This document shows positions 1 through 42,300 of a DNA stretch of 64,000 bases, in pieces (positions within the stretch are counted from its first letter, which is position 1; each line of letters starts with the position of its first letter). Source of the DNA: Crambe crambe (taxonomy: Eukaryota > Porifera > Demospongiae > Poecilosclerida > Crambeidae); NCBI GenBank assembly GCA_963924555.1, contig OZ004581.1:7045338-7109337 (forward strand), in the 5' to 3' direction. Made by a program: the position numbers and the translations under genes. Below the pieces are notes generated by a model. It did no database searches, had not been told where the DNA came from, and saw nothing but the letters and a program-made list of their open reading frames with translations.

Positions 1-236
1 TTGATGTGGAATGCTGACTGGAGACCTGCGACTCCATTGGCTGGAATGGGCGTGGCCTGACGACAGGTGGGGCAAGTCAGGGTGAGTTTTCCCTGCTGGT
101 CTCGGACCACCAGTTTCACAAGACATTGACTGCAGTACACATGGAAGCACTGAAGTTGCTTGGGGTCAGTATAGGTCTCAAGACAAATGGCACAGTTGAA
201 CTGGTCTTCTAGTTTCTTGATGACTTCCTTAGCCAT
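1..236 (-). CDS. Second TRIM gene copy, RING-domain N-terminus (partial)
   Basis: The start codon is at 236-234 and the frame is open to the window edge, giving about 78 residues. It is a near duplicate of the first 78 codons of the TRIM-NHL gene that starts at 6513, with a few substitutions (for example K for E at residue 3 and S for R inside the second zinc-ligand Cys pair). The full set of RING ligands (C3HC4, residues 15-58) is kept, so the domain should still fold and act as an E3 ubiquitin ligase module. The upstream flank is duplicated too. The rest of the gene lies to the left of the window, so whether it carries coiled coil and NHL repeats cannot be seen. It sits just downstream of the VPS35L 3' end on the same strand. 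Confidence 0.8.
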   Translation of the reverse strand, partial: MAKEVIKKLEDQFNCAICLETYTDPKQLQCFHVYCSQCLVKLVVRDQQGKLTLTCPTCRQATPIPANGVAGLQSAFHI

Positions 237-760
237 GGCTATTATTTCAGTACCTTAACTTCAAACTTTGGTGTTGTATGTCAGAGTGAATGCCCAAATT
301 TAGATGAGGTGTAGTCATGTGAGGTCTATTGAATGTGGTGATTGATAATATCCATGGTTACACAATGCTACATCCAATAGCTATAACAATCTTTGTTAGC
401 TGTAACTTTATGGTATTCTCAGATAACTGTGCTCTGTAAAAATATTCTCAACCCATGATATTCGATCTCTCACAGATAGCTACCAGTGCTCAGTAAGCAG
501 CTAGGTTATAGCTAATGGTATCTAGACTCGGTTACATTGTAGACATTATCATACCATGGAAATGCAGAGCATTGTGGCAAGCAAAGCTTTAGCCGATGAA
601 GTCACCTTAATAATATTATTGCATGTTTCTTTCTCTAATAGTAGAACCTTCGCTCCTAAGGATAAACCTCTCAACAGAGGACTTGTGGTGAGCTCAAAAT
701 AGGGTGTAGATATACCATCACAGAAGATCATGCAATAAAAGCTTGGCATAAAGGATACAG
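237..760. repeat. Duplicated TRIM 5' flank
   Basis: The 5' flank of the TRIM copy at 1-236, up to about position 610, matches the flank 6514-6822 of the nested TRIM gene at reduced identity (shared blocks around the clipped palindromic E-box, the CTCAACCCATGA block and the GGAAATGCAGAGCATT block). The duplication therefore carried promoter sequence with the gene. Beyond about 610 the match fades. No other gene was seen here. Confidence 0.6.
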
Positions 761-815
761 CACATCATGGCTGGAGGGTCTGATTGCATTGTATGATTTG
801 TACCACAGCACTAAT

Positions 816-821
816 TTTATT
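816..821 (-). terminator. Poly(A) signal AATAAA, VPS35L
   Basis: A minus-strand AATAAA hexamer lies about 140 nt downstream of the VPS35L stop codon. It is the first such hexamer after the stop and gives a 3' UTR of plausible length. Assignment is by position only. Confidence 0.5.
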
Positions 822-959
822 TGATAATAACATAAACAGTTCTATAACTAGCAAAACACTATCATAATACAACAGCATATATAGACACACAGACACAATT
901 AGTTTCACACTGCATGCACACATGCAAGGTAAGCAAAGCACGTGCAGTTAGTTCACTAT

Positions 960-24035
<23,076 letters not shown>

Positions 24036-24159
24036 GATCGATCGATACGTCTACGATCACTATTGTACTGAAATCGAACAGATTTAGATTCGAACTCCAC
24101 TCACTGGCAGTTAGAACTCTTGATCAGCTATACCTATAAGACTCAAGAGTCATATACTT

Positions 24160-24168
24160 GCACGTGAC
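24160..24168 (-). promoter_or_regulatory. CLEAR-like E-box upstream of VPS35L
   Basis: GTCACGTGC (minus strand) lies about 125 nt upstream of the VPS35L start codon. It matches the core of the TFEB/MITF CLEAR element (GTCACGTGAC) at eight positions. TFEB controls endolysosomal genes in vertebrates, which suits VPS35L, but a nine-base match can arise by chance. Confidence 0.35.
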
Positions 24169-24385
24169 TCTCTTGAATGAGGGGGCGTAGCAACCCAGCT
24201 CCGCCCTTAACTTGGTAGACCGCTGCTTCGTGTTTCTGTTACATGACTGTGTAATTAGCTAGCTTCAAACTTCGTAGGCATTTTTTACCGGCGGGTACTA
24301 ACTCGACTTCTGTTGTAGTCTCTGCCTGGTAGTTATTAAGGGTGTACGTAGCACTTTTTGGATATATGCTCATTAATTTTGGCTC

Positions 24386-24391
24386 TTTATT
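24386..24391 (-). terminator. Poly(A) signal AATAAA, ATP6V1A
   Basis: A minus-strand AATAAA lies about 115 nt past the ATP6V1A stop. Given the compact spacing to VPS35L it is the likely cleavage signal. Confidence 0.55.
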
Positions 24392-24503
24392 AAACCACTG
24401 AATTGATTTTAAAGGAAATTAAAGCTAGATACGTAGCTAGTTATAGAAATGATAGTAACAGTATGAGATTTTTTCTACAGTTACAGTAGCTATGTATGTA
24501 GGT

Positions 24504-32157
<7,654 letters not shown>

Positions 32158-34086
32158 CTTGAGATAACTGTATTGTACTCTCTGTTGATCCTGAGCTCTC
32201 AGATCTGATTCGCATACTGAGCATGCGCAAAGCATCAATGGGTAAGGGACGTTAGCACAGCAGTACGAGTCCAGCTCCATTGGCTGTATAAGGAAGAGAT
32301 GAACACTCCTATCACTTCATCTCAGCATAATATTTGACAATTGAAAGACTGCACCAGAAATACCAGCAGTAGGGTAGGTGTGGGTATTATGAATCAGTCC
32401 CTATTATGGGTTCACCACTTGATAAGAATCTACAAGAGTTGATACTTTAGATATGAAAACTTAATCATTTTTTTGGTCTTTTGATCAAATAAAATCATCC
32501 AGAAAATGCCTTATTCATACATAAACATAATCTTAAATGAGAAGTTTAAAAATGGGTACAACGTAACCAATCTGAATAAAAAAAGTGCAGGGAAGCAATG
32601 ATGCCACAAGATGGAGTAAAAAATGAATTTTAAAGTAATCTAAGGTTATTATTTTTATTTTGTAGAAATCTTAGCTACATTATCAATTTTTAGAGACAAA
32701 AATTCATACCTATGACTCATAATACCTTCCTGAGTATGTTATGTAAGATCATAACTCCTATCTACAAGATGCAATATTTTTATTACTTTCTCCACACATT
32801 AGTTCTACATAACCTATTTTATATCTGGAGCAATTTTCAGGATTCTAAGATAGTCCATTTCCAAGAAAAGAGCAACAATACTTAGCTGACTCATAATACC
32901 CACACCTACCCTAGTTGTGATTGGCTATGTGAATAGACTGTGGAAGTGGACTTGAACTGTGTCTTCAAGCTCTCCAATGGTGTTCACACCAGCCAGCTAA
33001 GCAGCAGCAGATATAATGTCATAGAATGAATGATAACTTAGATTAGAAGTGGTGGTTTATATTTACAAAAAGGCAAAAGTATTTCAGTGAGAAATGATTG
33101 TGCGGCACTGCCTGCCTTCCTTCTCACACTTCAGGAGAAATTCCAGTGAGCTACGAGCTAACTATTCCTACTTCACTCCCTTCATATCTCATCTTGGCCT
33201 GTCATGGGAGTGAAGTAGGAATAGTTAGCTCGTAGTGTGGTAGCTAATGTTGGTGATCGGTAAGGGGTTACTTGACTGAAGTTCACTCTCTTTTTGCTGA
33301 ACTTTTTTGAACAACACGTGCACAGCCATCCCTACTTTTCTTTTTTATTTAGAATAATATATTATACAGTTAGTTTGTGTGTATCGAAAATTTTATCCCA
33401 CAAATATTTTTTTCTGCTGTACAGTAGCTACAGAGCTTATAATAATAGCTAGCTAGCTATCTCACCATTATACATAGCTATTATAGCAACATAGTAGCTA
33501 CAGTGTAGCTACTCTACTAAAAGTACATACTGATAGTCTGATACATACACATATAGCCACACAGTAATCATATGTATAAGTCAATCACAACAGCCAGGAA
33601 ATCATTCGAAGACTGTAAGATTTCCATAGTGACCTACAGCTAGCTATAGTTCTAGATGAAGCAATACACTTAATGACTATAAAAATTAATACTACACATT
33701 GCTAGCTAGATAGTTATTATTCTGAATGATGATAGTCCATTTACATACAGAATTCGGTAGTTACCCCATCTGTTGTCACTTTACATTATTGATGTTAGCT
33801 AGCAGGTAGTAGCTGTAGTAACTAACCTTTGTAGACTCCATAGCTAGTGTAGCTTTATATAAATGGCACATGCAGATGAACCAAAGACAATTATAGAGAT
33901 CAAAACTTTTTTTTGCTGCGTGTAGGATAAGCTAATTATGAATAGCTATAACCTTCACTATAATTATTATTCATTGGCTATTCCACTTTACTATTACTGA
34001 GCCAGCCTAGCACTATACATAATATGTACATAATATCTAGCTATGTTTAATTAATAAGTTATACATTATTTGAATAACTTGCACAT
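32158..34086. other. Intergenic region, ATP6V1A promoter side
   Basis: The first 120 bp upstream of the ATP6V1A start contain GCATGCGCA (32221-32229), similar to an NRF-1 site, and an ATTGG/CCAAT word at 32279. The remainder is AT-rich with TAGCTA runs and the foldback repeat at 33148. No further gene was recognised, though a short ATG-plus-donor segment near 33842-33825 could be a stray 5' exon. Confidence 0.5.
33148..33360. repeat. Foldback repeat plus tail (AGTGAAGTAGGAATAGTTAG)
   Basis: Arms GAGCTAACTATTCCTACTTC and GAAGTAGGAATAGTTAGCTC flank TCATATCTCATCTTGGCCTG. A tail (AACTTTTTTGAAC, CAGCCATCCCTACTTTTCTT) recurs near 48810 and in part at 58780. It belongs to the same family as the copies at 18526 and 49733. 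Confidence 0.7.
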
Positions 34087-35286
34087 CTATACTGCTCTGA
34101 TACTTGTCTCAACTTCTTCTTCCTGATCACTGCTATCATGAGGTGGCATGACGGAAGCCGCACACACTTCGAAAAAATCACAGGGACATGGCGGAACAGA
34201 GATATCACAGCTGCAGTTGGAAACATTACCAGTATTTTCCAAGTTTGCTGAAGACTTTAGACAGCGACAGAGCATCATTTGTACTATAGGACTTCTAACA
34301 TCCTTGATAATTGAAGTCTCCAGAATTGGATGAATTACAACTTGAGATATGAACATCATGGAGCTGATAGCTTCAAATCTGTGAGCAGTGTTGCCTAATT
34401 TGAGAGACATCAGCATCAGTATGATAAACGGTAATTGCGTCATCACACTGAAAGCTACCAGTCCTCCAAACACACGAAGGAGGTGCAACTGCTTTTGATG
34501 ACGTTTCGTTTTCAACCTCTCCTTGTTAGCTCTGATTTCATTTTCACTCATAAGCGTCTTGCGGAATTGGTAAATAGTCTTGATTTTCTTCCAAACTAAG
34601 CACACGATCAGTATATTACTGATGATGGTGATCAGTAATGGGATACAAAGAAATAATAATGTTATGATAATATAGGCAGTCAAATCTGAATGAGTGAACT
34701 GCCAATCACATGAGAGGAGCGGTGGTCTAAACATACCAATTTGAAGTAGGCTAAAATGAATACCTGCAGAGATTATTGAAGCCACCCAATCCAATAAGAC
34801 TAGAAGAACTACCCATTTTGCCTTGACACGTCTTTCATACCACAGAGGTTTAAAAAGATATAGCAATCTATCAATTGACATCAGAGTCATTGTTATGAGA
34901 GATGTCTCCAGGAAAATTCTGACGAAAAATGGCAAAATTCGGCACACTTGACATCTCGTGAAGTCATCTGATCCGAAAATGAACTCACCGGCAACTCCAG
35001 TGACAACGAAGAAAGGGATAATCATCATCATAAGAAGATCAGCTATCACTAAGTTCAGCAAGAGAATTACTGTAGGTTGTACATATAGTTTATCCTTGAT
35101 AATGGCTATCAATACCAGAATGTTCCATGGCAATCCAACCACTAGGAAAATAGAGTAGATCACTCCCATGATGACTCCACTGGTTCTAAAGTCTTCATCA
35201 AGTTTCCAGTTTTCAGCAGTGTTATTGGAACTAGGAGCATTACACACTCCCACAACTAGAGAGCTACTAGAATTGGATGAATCCAT
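34087..35286 (-). CDS. Rhodopsin-family GPCR, single exon
   Basis: The 399-residue protein has seven hydrophobic segments (about 36-63, 71-97, 113-138, 157-178, 204-232, 270-295, 308-324). N55 in GLPWNILVL (TM1) and D83 in NLVIADLL (TM2) are rhodopsin-family anchors. DRL at 139-141 stands for DRY, C112 or C115 can pair with C193, and P286 lies in FSVMTQLPF (TM6). TM7 reads HPILE where NPxxY is usual. The third intracellular loop is long and basic and the tail has CxC pairs suited to palmitoylation. N5 and N21 lie in glycosylation sites. The ligand is unknown; divergent lineage-specific rhodopsin-type receptors are known from sponges. The start is the first ATG of the frame. A palindromic CGCATGCGCA lies 22 nt upstream. 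Confidence 0.85.
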   Translation of the reverse strand: MDSSNSSSSLVVGVCNAPSSNNTAENWKLDEDFRTSGVIMGVIYSIFLVVGLPWNILVLIAIIKDKLYVQPTVILLLNLVIADLLMMMIIPFFVVTGVAGEFIFGSDDFTRCQVCRILPFFVRIFLETSLITMTLMSIDRLLYLFKPLWYERRVKAKWVVLLVLLDWVASIISAGIHFSLLQIGMFRPPLLSCDWQFTHSDLTAYIIITLLFLCIPLLITIISNILIVCLVWKKIKTIYQFRKTLMSENEIRANKERLKTKRHQKQLHLLRVFGGLVAFSVMTQLPFIILMLMSLKLGNTAHRFEAISSMMFISQVVIHPILETSIIKDVRSPIVQMMLCRCLKSSANLENTGNVSNCSCDISVPPCPCDFFEVCAASVMPPHDSSDQEEEVETSIRAV

Positions 35287-35307
35287 GATCCGATTAATTA
35301 TGATCTA

Positions 35308-35317
35308 CGCATGCGCA
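35308..35317. promoter_or_regulatory. CGCATGCGCA palindromic promoter-type motif
   Basis: The decamer lies 22-31 nt upstream of the GPCR start codon and resembles NRF-1 sites (YGCGCAYGCGCR). A similar word is upstream of ATP6V1A. Copies also occur in repeats at about 48748 and 58861, which weakens the case. Confidence 0.3.
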
Positions 35318-36518
35318 TCCATGTTGGGCGTGGTTTACACTATATGAATGCGAGCTCGAGCTAGTCTGGCTTAGTGACGACCCTTACCAACCCAAGGGTC
35401 GGGCTAATTGATAAATACGCCAGACTATAATGCGCCCTTGCAATCTCGTAACTACACCATATAGTATAGCTAGCTACTATTAAAGACCTCTAAAGGCACC
35501 CTACACTCCTGAACTAGGGTTTCTGAAATGCCTTTGTTGAGATCTATTCCATGTTTCAAGCAGTGCTGCCTATTTGTTTATTCTAACCCTAGCTCATTGC
35601 CCTGAGAGCGAGGGCTAAGCTTAGTGGCCTGTAACTGACCAATCAGATTGCTCTATTCAGCACAGCCATGTTATGGTGTCTTTTAGACTTGATGCCTCAG
35701 CACATGGCTATAATGTTGTCACTGATTTCTTTTTGCAGATATAATTATACTGAAGTGAAGACTTTGCATGCACGGCATTACAGCATTATTGTCAATATTC
35801 ATAGATCATCATAGCTAGTCACCTCCAGCACTGCACCTCGGCACTTCGGTGCTGAGGCAAAAAGCTTAGTTTGAATCAGCTCAGTATCTGAATGTATAGT
35901 TTGAATCACCTCACTCTCAGTAGCTAACTGTAGTCAAAATTCCTATGTTTATACATAACACTACTTCATTTAAAAAGTGGTCAGGTTGAAACCTGACTAG
36001 CCTGTGACCAGTCAATCTGCCACTGAGGCTAAAGGTATCATTCAATATAGCCATAAATAGCTAGCCATATAGCTAAAGGTATCATATGAGATGTTTTTAA
36101 TTATAGCTAAGGTTTTTATTTCCAAACAGAGAAATAATTAATAACGGGTACATGCACAAACATGCCGCAGGTCGATGAAGTAGCTAACCAGGCTAACTGA
36201 CCTGATTCCACCATACAGCTTCTCCCACCCCTAATCAATTGAGTACCAGGACTTTATTCACGTACTGTGTTATGTTTATCTTGTTTGGTTATGATTGATG
36301 TACGTAGCTGGCTCATTTAGAAGTTTATTCTCTTCTTTTCCTGCTTCTTTTATCGGTCACTATAGCTAATGCTTCTTCCTCCATCTGGAGAAAAAAGTTA
36401 TTTATAAAACTGCAGATGATAGTGTTCCAAAAGTGCCATAATGAATTCACACAAGTTATTATGAACTGCTCACTAATGATGTGTACATGCGATGTGATGA
36501 CTATACTGCAATGAATAT
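35318..36518. other. Intergenic region between GPCR and GABA-B-like copy A
   Basis: AT-rich spacer. It has a GACGACCCTTACC/ACCCAAGGGTCG inverted pair near 35375 and a CTGACCAATCAGATTGCTC word (35636) also found near 39880 and 39960. The part below about 36325 has no homology to the other GABA-B-like copies that could be seen. No gene was recognised. Confidence 0.45.
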
Positions 36519-38340
36519 TTAAGATAAAGATCTTGAAATTGAAGGGTATATTTTGGGGATAAACAGTAAACAAGAGTAGGAAATAATGATAATGAAATGC
36601 CCTGTGTACAATGTGTAACGTGAAGCAGCAGTAATATCTGTACTTGATGGTTTCAAAGAGCGAAAGAACCTCCAGTAACTCAGACACAGAATAACGGTAA
36701 AGATTGTGATGAAAGCAAATGCATAGGTAGCTTTCGAATCCCTGAAGTCTTTCAATGGTATTTTGGTGGTTTTAAAAACGATAATTATGATTTCTATAAT
36801 CAGAATGACAAGATATATTACCAACAAGACAAACCAGATAGAGATGTGATTACTCCAGCATGTTTTATGCCTTTCTATGAAGCTTTCATGCCTCATCTCC
36901 ATCACATGGGTAACAAAAGGATCAAGAGTAGACCACAAGATAAGAAGCAAGATATTTGGAGTCATTATTATCAGGAGGTATATAAGAAGAGAGCCCCGTC
37001 AGAAAATTTAAATTCATTTCTTTTATATGAATGAGGATGGCTAAATATTACATATACTCGAAGCATCTTCAGAAAGATGGTAATTAAAATAATAGGGATA
37101 GGAAGACCAATCCCACTGAACCACATGCTGCATAGACATAGATTAGTCTTAGCTGGCACAGGAACAAAATCTTTAGATAGTATTGTGCCCTGAGCTAGGT
37201 ATGGAGCTAAATCAACTGGCTATTCTTCAAAAAGAAGTAAGATGGGGACAAACAAGAGCAAAATGAAGGAGCCTAAGAACATACACATGCTGAGAGTTAT
37301 GCTAGTTGCCTTCACCTCAGGAGCTTTACGGAAATAGATGAATAAGAGAGAAAGATAAAACAAGAAGTAAAGGCAAGTAGAATCATTCTATGGGCTGTCG
37401 ATGGTTTCCCATCAGTGATTACTGTCATACCTGTTGGAATGTTTCCAGATGAAAAGAATTCGTTATAAAGGAAAAGTTCCATAGATTTAGGATTGTAGTA
37501 ACCTATCTTCACTTTAGAGTTATTCTTGATTTGTATTAGAGTGCTGTTTATCAATCGTTTACCCCAGTCGTCAAGTTCAACCATACCTCTCTTCCCAGGA
37601 AAAGTAATATTGAACCTTTTCAGTTTGCCAACTAACTCTGCTGCTAATATTGAATCATATAGAGTATTACAAGCTGTTTGCTGTTCAGTACTGTGATTGC
37701 AAATCTCTTCAAAAATTTTGGGAGGCTTTGGTTTTTCTTGAACGGGATAATGACTCAGCATGATTGCTCCTTCCATCTTCAAAATGCTATCTGTGTGAGG
37801 AGTGATATGCAGAATCCATGCATACAAAGGCCATATGAAATTCAATTCCAAGGCCTCTTTTAAAATAATGCTGGCGGTCCTTTCACTGGCTAAGACTATT
37901 ACGATGTTAGTTGCAGATTTTTTGATACGTTGCAGTACATATTTGGTGTTATCTTTTTCACATATGCTTATGTAAGGAGTAATAATAATTTCCTCTGAAG
38001 TCGTCAGTAATTTCTTTTGTAATAAATCTGCTTCGTATTTGTAATAGTTGGTATTCTCCACTATCAGTGCTAAGCGATTCCACTTTAACTCTTTTACGAG
38101 GTTTAATAAGCATTCTATATGATGTGAGAGAGGATTCATGTCGACAATACTAGGAATAAAAGAATGCATCACAGGCAAAGAATTCAGTGGGGGAAATGCA
38201 GCCACTTGCACTATGCTTTGATTAGCTTTAGCAGAAAGGAAACTGATTATAGTAGCAGTATTGAAGTCAAGATCACCTATCACTCCAGTGATATTGCTGC
38301 ACGAGAGAGTTTCTTTCCCATCATGTAAATGATATATGAT
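36519..38340 (-). pseudogene. GABA-B-like class C receptor copy A (broken)
   Basis: The ligand-binding (periplasmic-binding-like) domain is open at 38283-37312. A seven-helix domain of GABA-B type follows in pieces: FLKMLRVYVIFSHP after TM3, LWSTLDPF, KTTKIPLKDFRDSKATYAF and FIPKIYP. Lesions against copy C are: loss of about 100 N-terminal residues including the signal peptide, a deletion of about 13 nt in TM1 (near 37345) that shifts the frame, and a TAG at about 37217 where copy C reads Gln. There are no introns. With no signal peptide and a broken TM bundle it cannot make a normal receptor. In the intact family such receptors couple to G proteins as dimers. Confidence 0.8.
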
Positions 38341-38556
38341 CTATCTACTGCTATGTGGTTTCCCATGACTGCAGGAATGCCAGCAGGCAATTATTGCTAA
38401 TTTGTCACAAAGTGATTGTACGCGTCATATGGCACTGAGCAGCTATTTGGTGCAGTCTCTGCTGCTGAAGATATCTATAGCTACGTAGCTACAAACAGTA
38501 ACAAACAGATTGACAGTCAGCTGTATTGCTAGCTATGTAACTTCCTACTGTGAAGA
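38341..38556 (+). promoter_or_regulatory. Ig/FN3 receptor 1 upstream region (duplicated)
   Basis: This segment matches 63030-63253, upstream of the second Ig copy, almost base for base (GCAGGAATGCCAGCAGG, GCAGTCTCTGCTGCTGAAGA, CTATGTAACTTCCTACTGTG). It is therefore the likely promoter and 5' UTR, duplicated with the gene. No TATA box was recognised. Confidence 0.5.
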
Positions 38557-39271
38557 ATGACCAATAATTGGAGAGAGCTGACACTGGTTGTATGTATGTT
38601 CTGTCAAATACAAATGGGTGAGTGGAAAGTTATGTACTAACTTAATTCTATAATAGCTACATAGATAGCTACATATCATCCTAACTCGACTTTGTCTTTT
38701 TTAATTGTCTGTTATTACACACTGCTGAGTATTAGTAATAAAAAAAGGTAATTTTTAGTGGTTGATTATGGAGGGATTGTATTGTAATTTTACTTGAAGT
38801 AGTTAGCCATGAAAATCACTAGCTATTGAATGTTAGCTACATCATCAATTGTGGCTTGTGGCTTGAAAATTGTGGACAATAATAATTATTGATCACTGAA
38901 ATTAAAAGGCATGGAGATCTTGTACATTATGGTTGTTTCCTCTAACTCTTTGTCCAGGATTTTCCCAGTTGATCCTTCGGTCTGTAGAAACAGGCCAGGC
39001 CTTCCCCACACCCAGCAACATCACGGTGGGTTTGGCTTCAGACTTGGCCGTCCAAGTACGATGCATGTCTGAGAGTGGAACTGGAATAGTCACATGGGAG
39101 TACCGGAATGGGACTGAGGTGCCGAGTGGATTGCAACCCTTTGGGATTAGTCAAGGTGAAGAAGGGATCTTAAGAGTGTATCCTGCCAATCAGCTGATGA
39201 TTGAGAGTCGATTCATTTGCTCTGCTGGTGCTGATGGGCCAACTCTAAATGTCTCCTTTACTCTAGGTATG

Positions 39272-39306
<35 letters not shown>

Positions 39307-42300
39307 TTTGGTGAATGTCTGTTCATGAATGTCTGTCCACAGAGTGAAATAAACCGTGTACTTTTCTCTATTCTTAGACTGACAATTTGTGAACATCTGC
39401 TATAACTATTAGACTCTGTATTTTTTTTGTTTGATAGTCAGGAAAAAGTTTTCATTAACTTAATGGAGGAAAGACATAGCTAATGCTTTACTTGAAGATT
39501 TATTTTCAGTTGTAATAATAGTCTATCACTTATAAACTATCTTTCCATCTTGTCAAGTTACAGGTACATGTATGGCCTCCCCCTCATATGACCTACGTAT
39601 GTATATTAAATTCCCCCCTACATCTGGTTTTTGTTTTTATTTTCATACAGGAAATAGCCTGTTCTTGAGTAGCCTCTGTCTCGTCCACGACATTCCTGCC
39701 ACCAATGTCACCACGTTGCAGGATGGAAGCTCAACCTTTTGCGTGGTGGAGAGTGAGAGAGGCGTGTATCGCAGTGTCTCTTTGAGTAAGACAGTACAGG
39801 AGAATGAAAATGTATTTTCTGTATTGTGCATGTACATATGATGAGGCTGGGCATTCGGTGCCTTTGTGCACTCGGATATATAGACCAATCAGATTGCTGA
39901 AAAGCGCATACACTGTAGATGACCTGATGTGAACCTCAGTTTGGTTTACATTCAGCTGACCAATCAGATTGCTCAATTCTTGACGGTGTACATACAGTAA
40001 TTTAGAGACAAGATTGCAGCTTGATAAGATGTTATGACTGTCGTTGCATTAAGAGTATGTGGTTTGAACAAGTGCTGTTCCTCTTAAGGACAATGTGTGT
40101 GGAGCAGCTGCCAGAGCAAGGGCCACTATAACCTTAATTAGCGGAATTAACCTACATTAGCAGTTAGGGAATTTCCCTTATGATGTAATGTTCTTCATTT
40201 TTTCCCAGCTCCTCGTTTTCTGATAGAGCCATTGAACATTACTGCACGGCCCATTAATGGACAATCTACAGCCGCATTTTCCTGCACCGTTACGAATCCT
40301 GGTTCTCAGGATGTCGATATAACCTGGATGTTCCAGCAAACAGGCTCCAATGATACCACACCCCTCTCCAGTATGGTGGATAATAATGTGACCATTTTGG
40401 ATGATGAGTCCACCCCACGTCTGTTGGATTCCGGCAGCAGTGTTTTGATTCTGGAATCAGTTTCAGGGGAAGATGAAGGAACTTATTTCTGTCATGTGAG
40501 CTTTAATGGAGTGAGTCTTCTGACTAGTGTAGGAGCACAGCTGACATTCAATGGTGAGGAAGCAATACTAGCATACGTATATCCAACTAGGGTTGACAGA
40601 ATACAATTCTGTACTATAGGCTCAGACAGGCTGGTTAACATGGTTGGAAAATTACCTCTCTCCTCTTTCCTGTAGTATCTTTGAGTATCGATAATGGACC
40701 AATCATAATCCTATCTCTTCATAACTCACTGATGATTGAAGGAATTCCAGCAGAATTCACTCTCCCCTGTGTTGCATCTGATCTCTCTATGCCCAACATC
40801 GTCCCGTCATTCGCACCCACATTTCCTCCTCCTTTGGAGACTGCGGTCACGGTGGCAGGATTTAGTGTAGTGGGTGCTGCTAGCAATGCGTTCATTACCT
40901 GCACTGTTGGTGGCATGATGACCTCTTCATTAATTATCATATCATGTGAGTTACATATGTGCAGCGAGTGAATGTGATTTGCAGGTTAGTATCAATATAG
41001 TACCTAACCAGACAAATAAGAAAATCCAGAGTCTGCATGACTGTTAATATACTAATGATATAGCTATACTAGTATATGCCAGATTCATGTAGCATTACTC
41101 CATGTCTCAAGGTCATCTTACCTTAAGAGTGAGAGTTGTTTATGTGTGTATAGTGTGTATAGTTTTAACTTAGTGGTGAGAGATTTGGAAGCATTGAAAG
41201 GATTCTGTTGTGTTAATGGCATACCACCTCTTGTAGTCGATCACCTTTGAAACGCTGGCATGTAGTATGCTCTGATAGACTGAATAGCGTCTTCTTCTCT
41301 CGCATAATTATATCTACAGAAAGCACTGAAAATTATAAAGAGGATGAAATTCGAGTCCCCATAGCATAGCATAGTATATAGTATTACTGTTTCCTTCTAT
41401 CAGCTTGTATGGTTTGGAGTATTTCTACAACAAAAATTTCTCTAGTGAAACGACAAAATGGGATTAGTAGATCATATCAACTCTTAAGTAGACTGCTTTA
41501 TGTCATGGAAATAACTTGGTCATCTAATGGCCATAATATGTTTTGTTTGAAACATTTTAGCTGACACTACAGCTGTACCAGATGTCTCCATCACCCCAAA
41601 CAGTGCGGCTGAGATTATTGTCTCCGAGGGCAGTGCAGCCAATATCACATGTTTCCCTGACCCTGTGTCCAACATGCCCTTATTACTGACAGATAACATG
41701 ACCCCGTCAAGCCCCAGAAGCTTTCAAACAGACTCAGTGAACAGGACAGACTTTGGATTCTATCAGTGCTTCAATTCCCTTCAATCACGTGTAGACTCCA
41801 CTTACCTCTTAGTGGCTTGTAAGTATGCATTGCAGTACTCAAAATAACCCAGCAATATTGTCCGGACATAATATTGAGATGCTCCATTGTGTTTTGTGGA
41901 ACTGTATTAATTTTGTACGTCACTCTGAAAGATGTGTTTGTGAAGGATTAGTATGCAGCATGCTGCTGAGTGGGTTTTTGAGTGCTGCAATATAATAGCT
42001 ATCATGCTGTTGTGTTACATACGTACAATGCATGGCAGTGTGTTTAATAGGTACGTACATAGCTATAAACATGACCACACTGACTGAAACGCAATATCAT
42101 TCACAATTTTTTGTGCTTCTGTTATTTTAGAATAATCATAAGCCAATCAAATAATATCTAATTAGCTAGCATAACAACAATAATATGTAACATCATGTAT
42201 TGAGGTGTCAGGACCAAGTTGATACAAGAATGGGGAGTGTAATTATAATGAAATACCAGTGGGTCCTAGTCCGTTGCCCCCCATACACCTGTTGGTATTG

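Larger units (their letters stand above)
24036..24503 (-). other. Compact ATP6V1A-VPS35L intergenic region
   Basis: Only 468 bp separate the ATP6V1A stop codon from the VPS35L start codon on the same strand. The region must hold the ATP6V1A 3' UTR and the VPS35L promoter and 5' UTR. It contains the poly(A) hexamer and the E-box listed separately. No TATA box was recognised. Confidence 0.6.

Noticed and set aside
33825..33842. Short minus-strand ATG segment followed by GTTAGT as first ATP6V1A exon
   Set aside because: The exon at 32157 already provides the family N-terminus and the length matches human ATP6V1A; no acceptor links the two with certainty.
37205..37380. Explaining the breaks in the GABA-B-like copies by introns
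   Set aside because: The lesions are 1-13 nt insertions or deletions and point stops, far too small for introns, and no GT-AG pair restores the frame.
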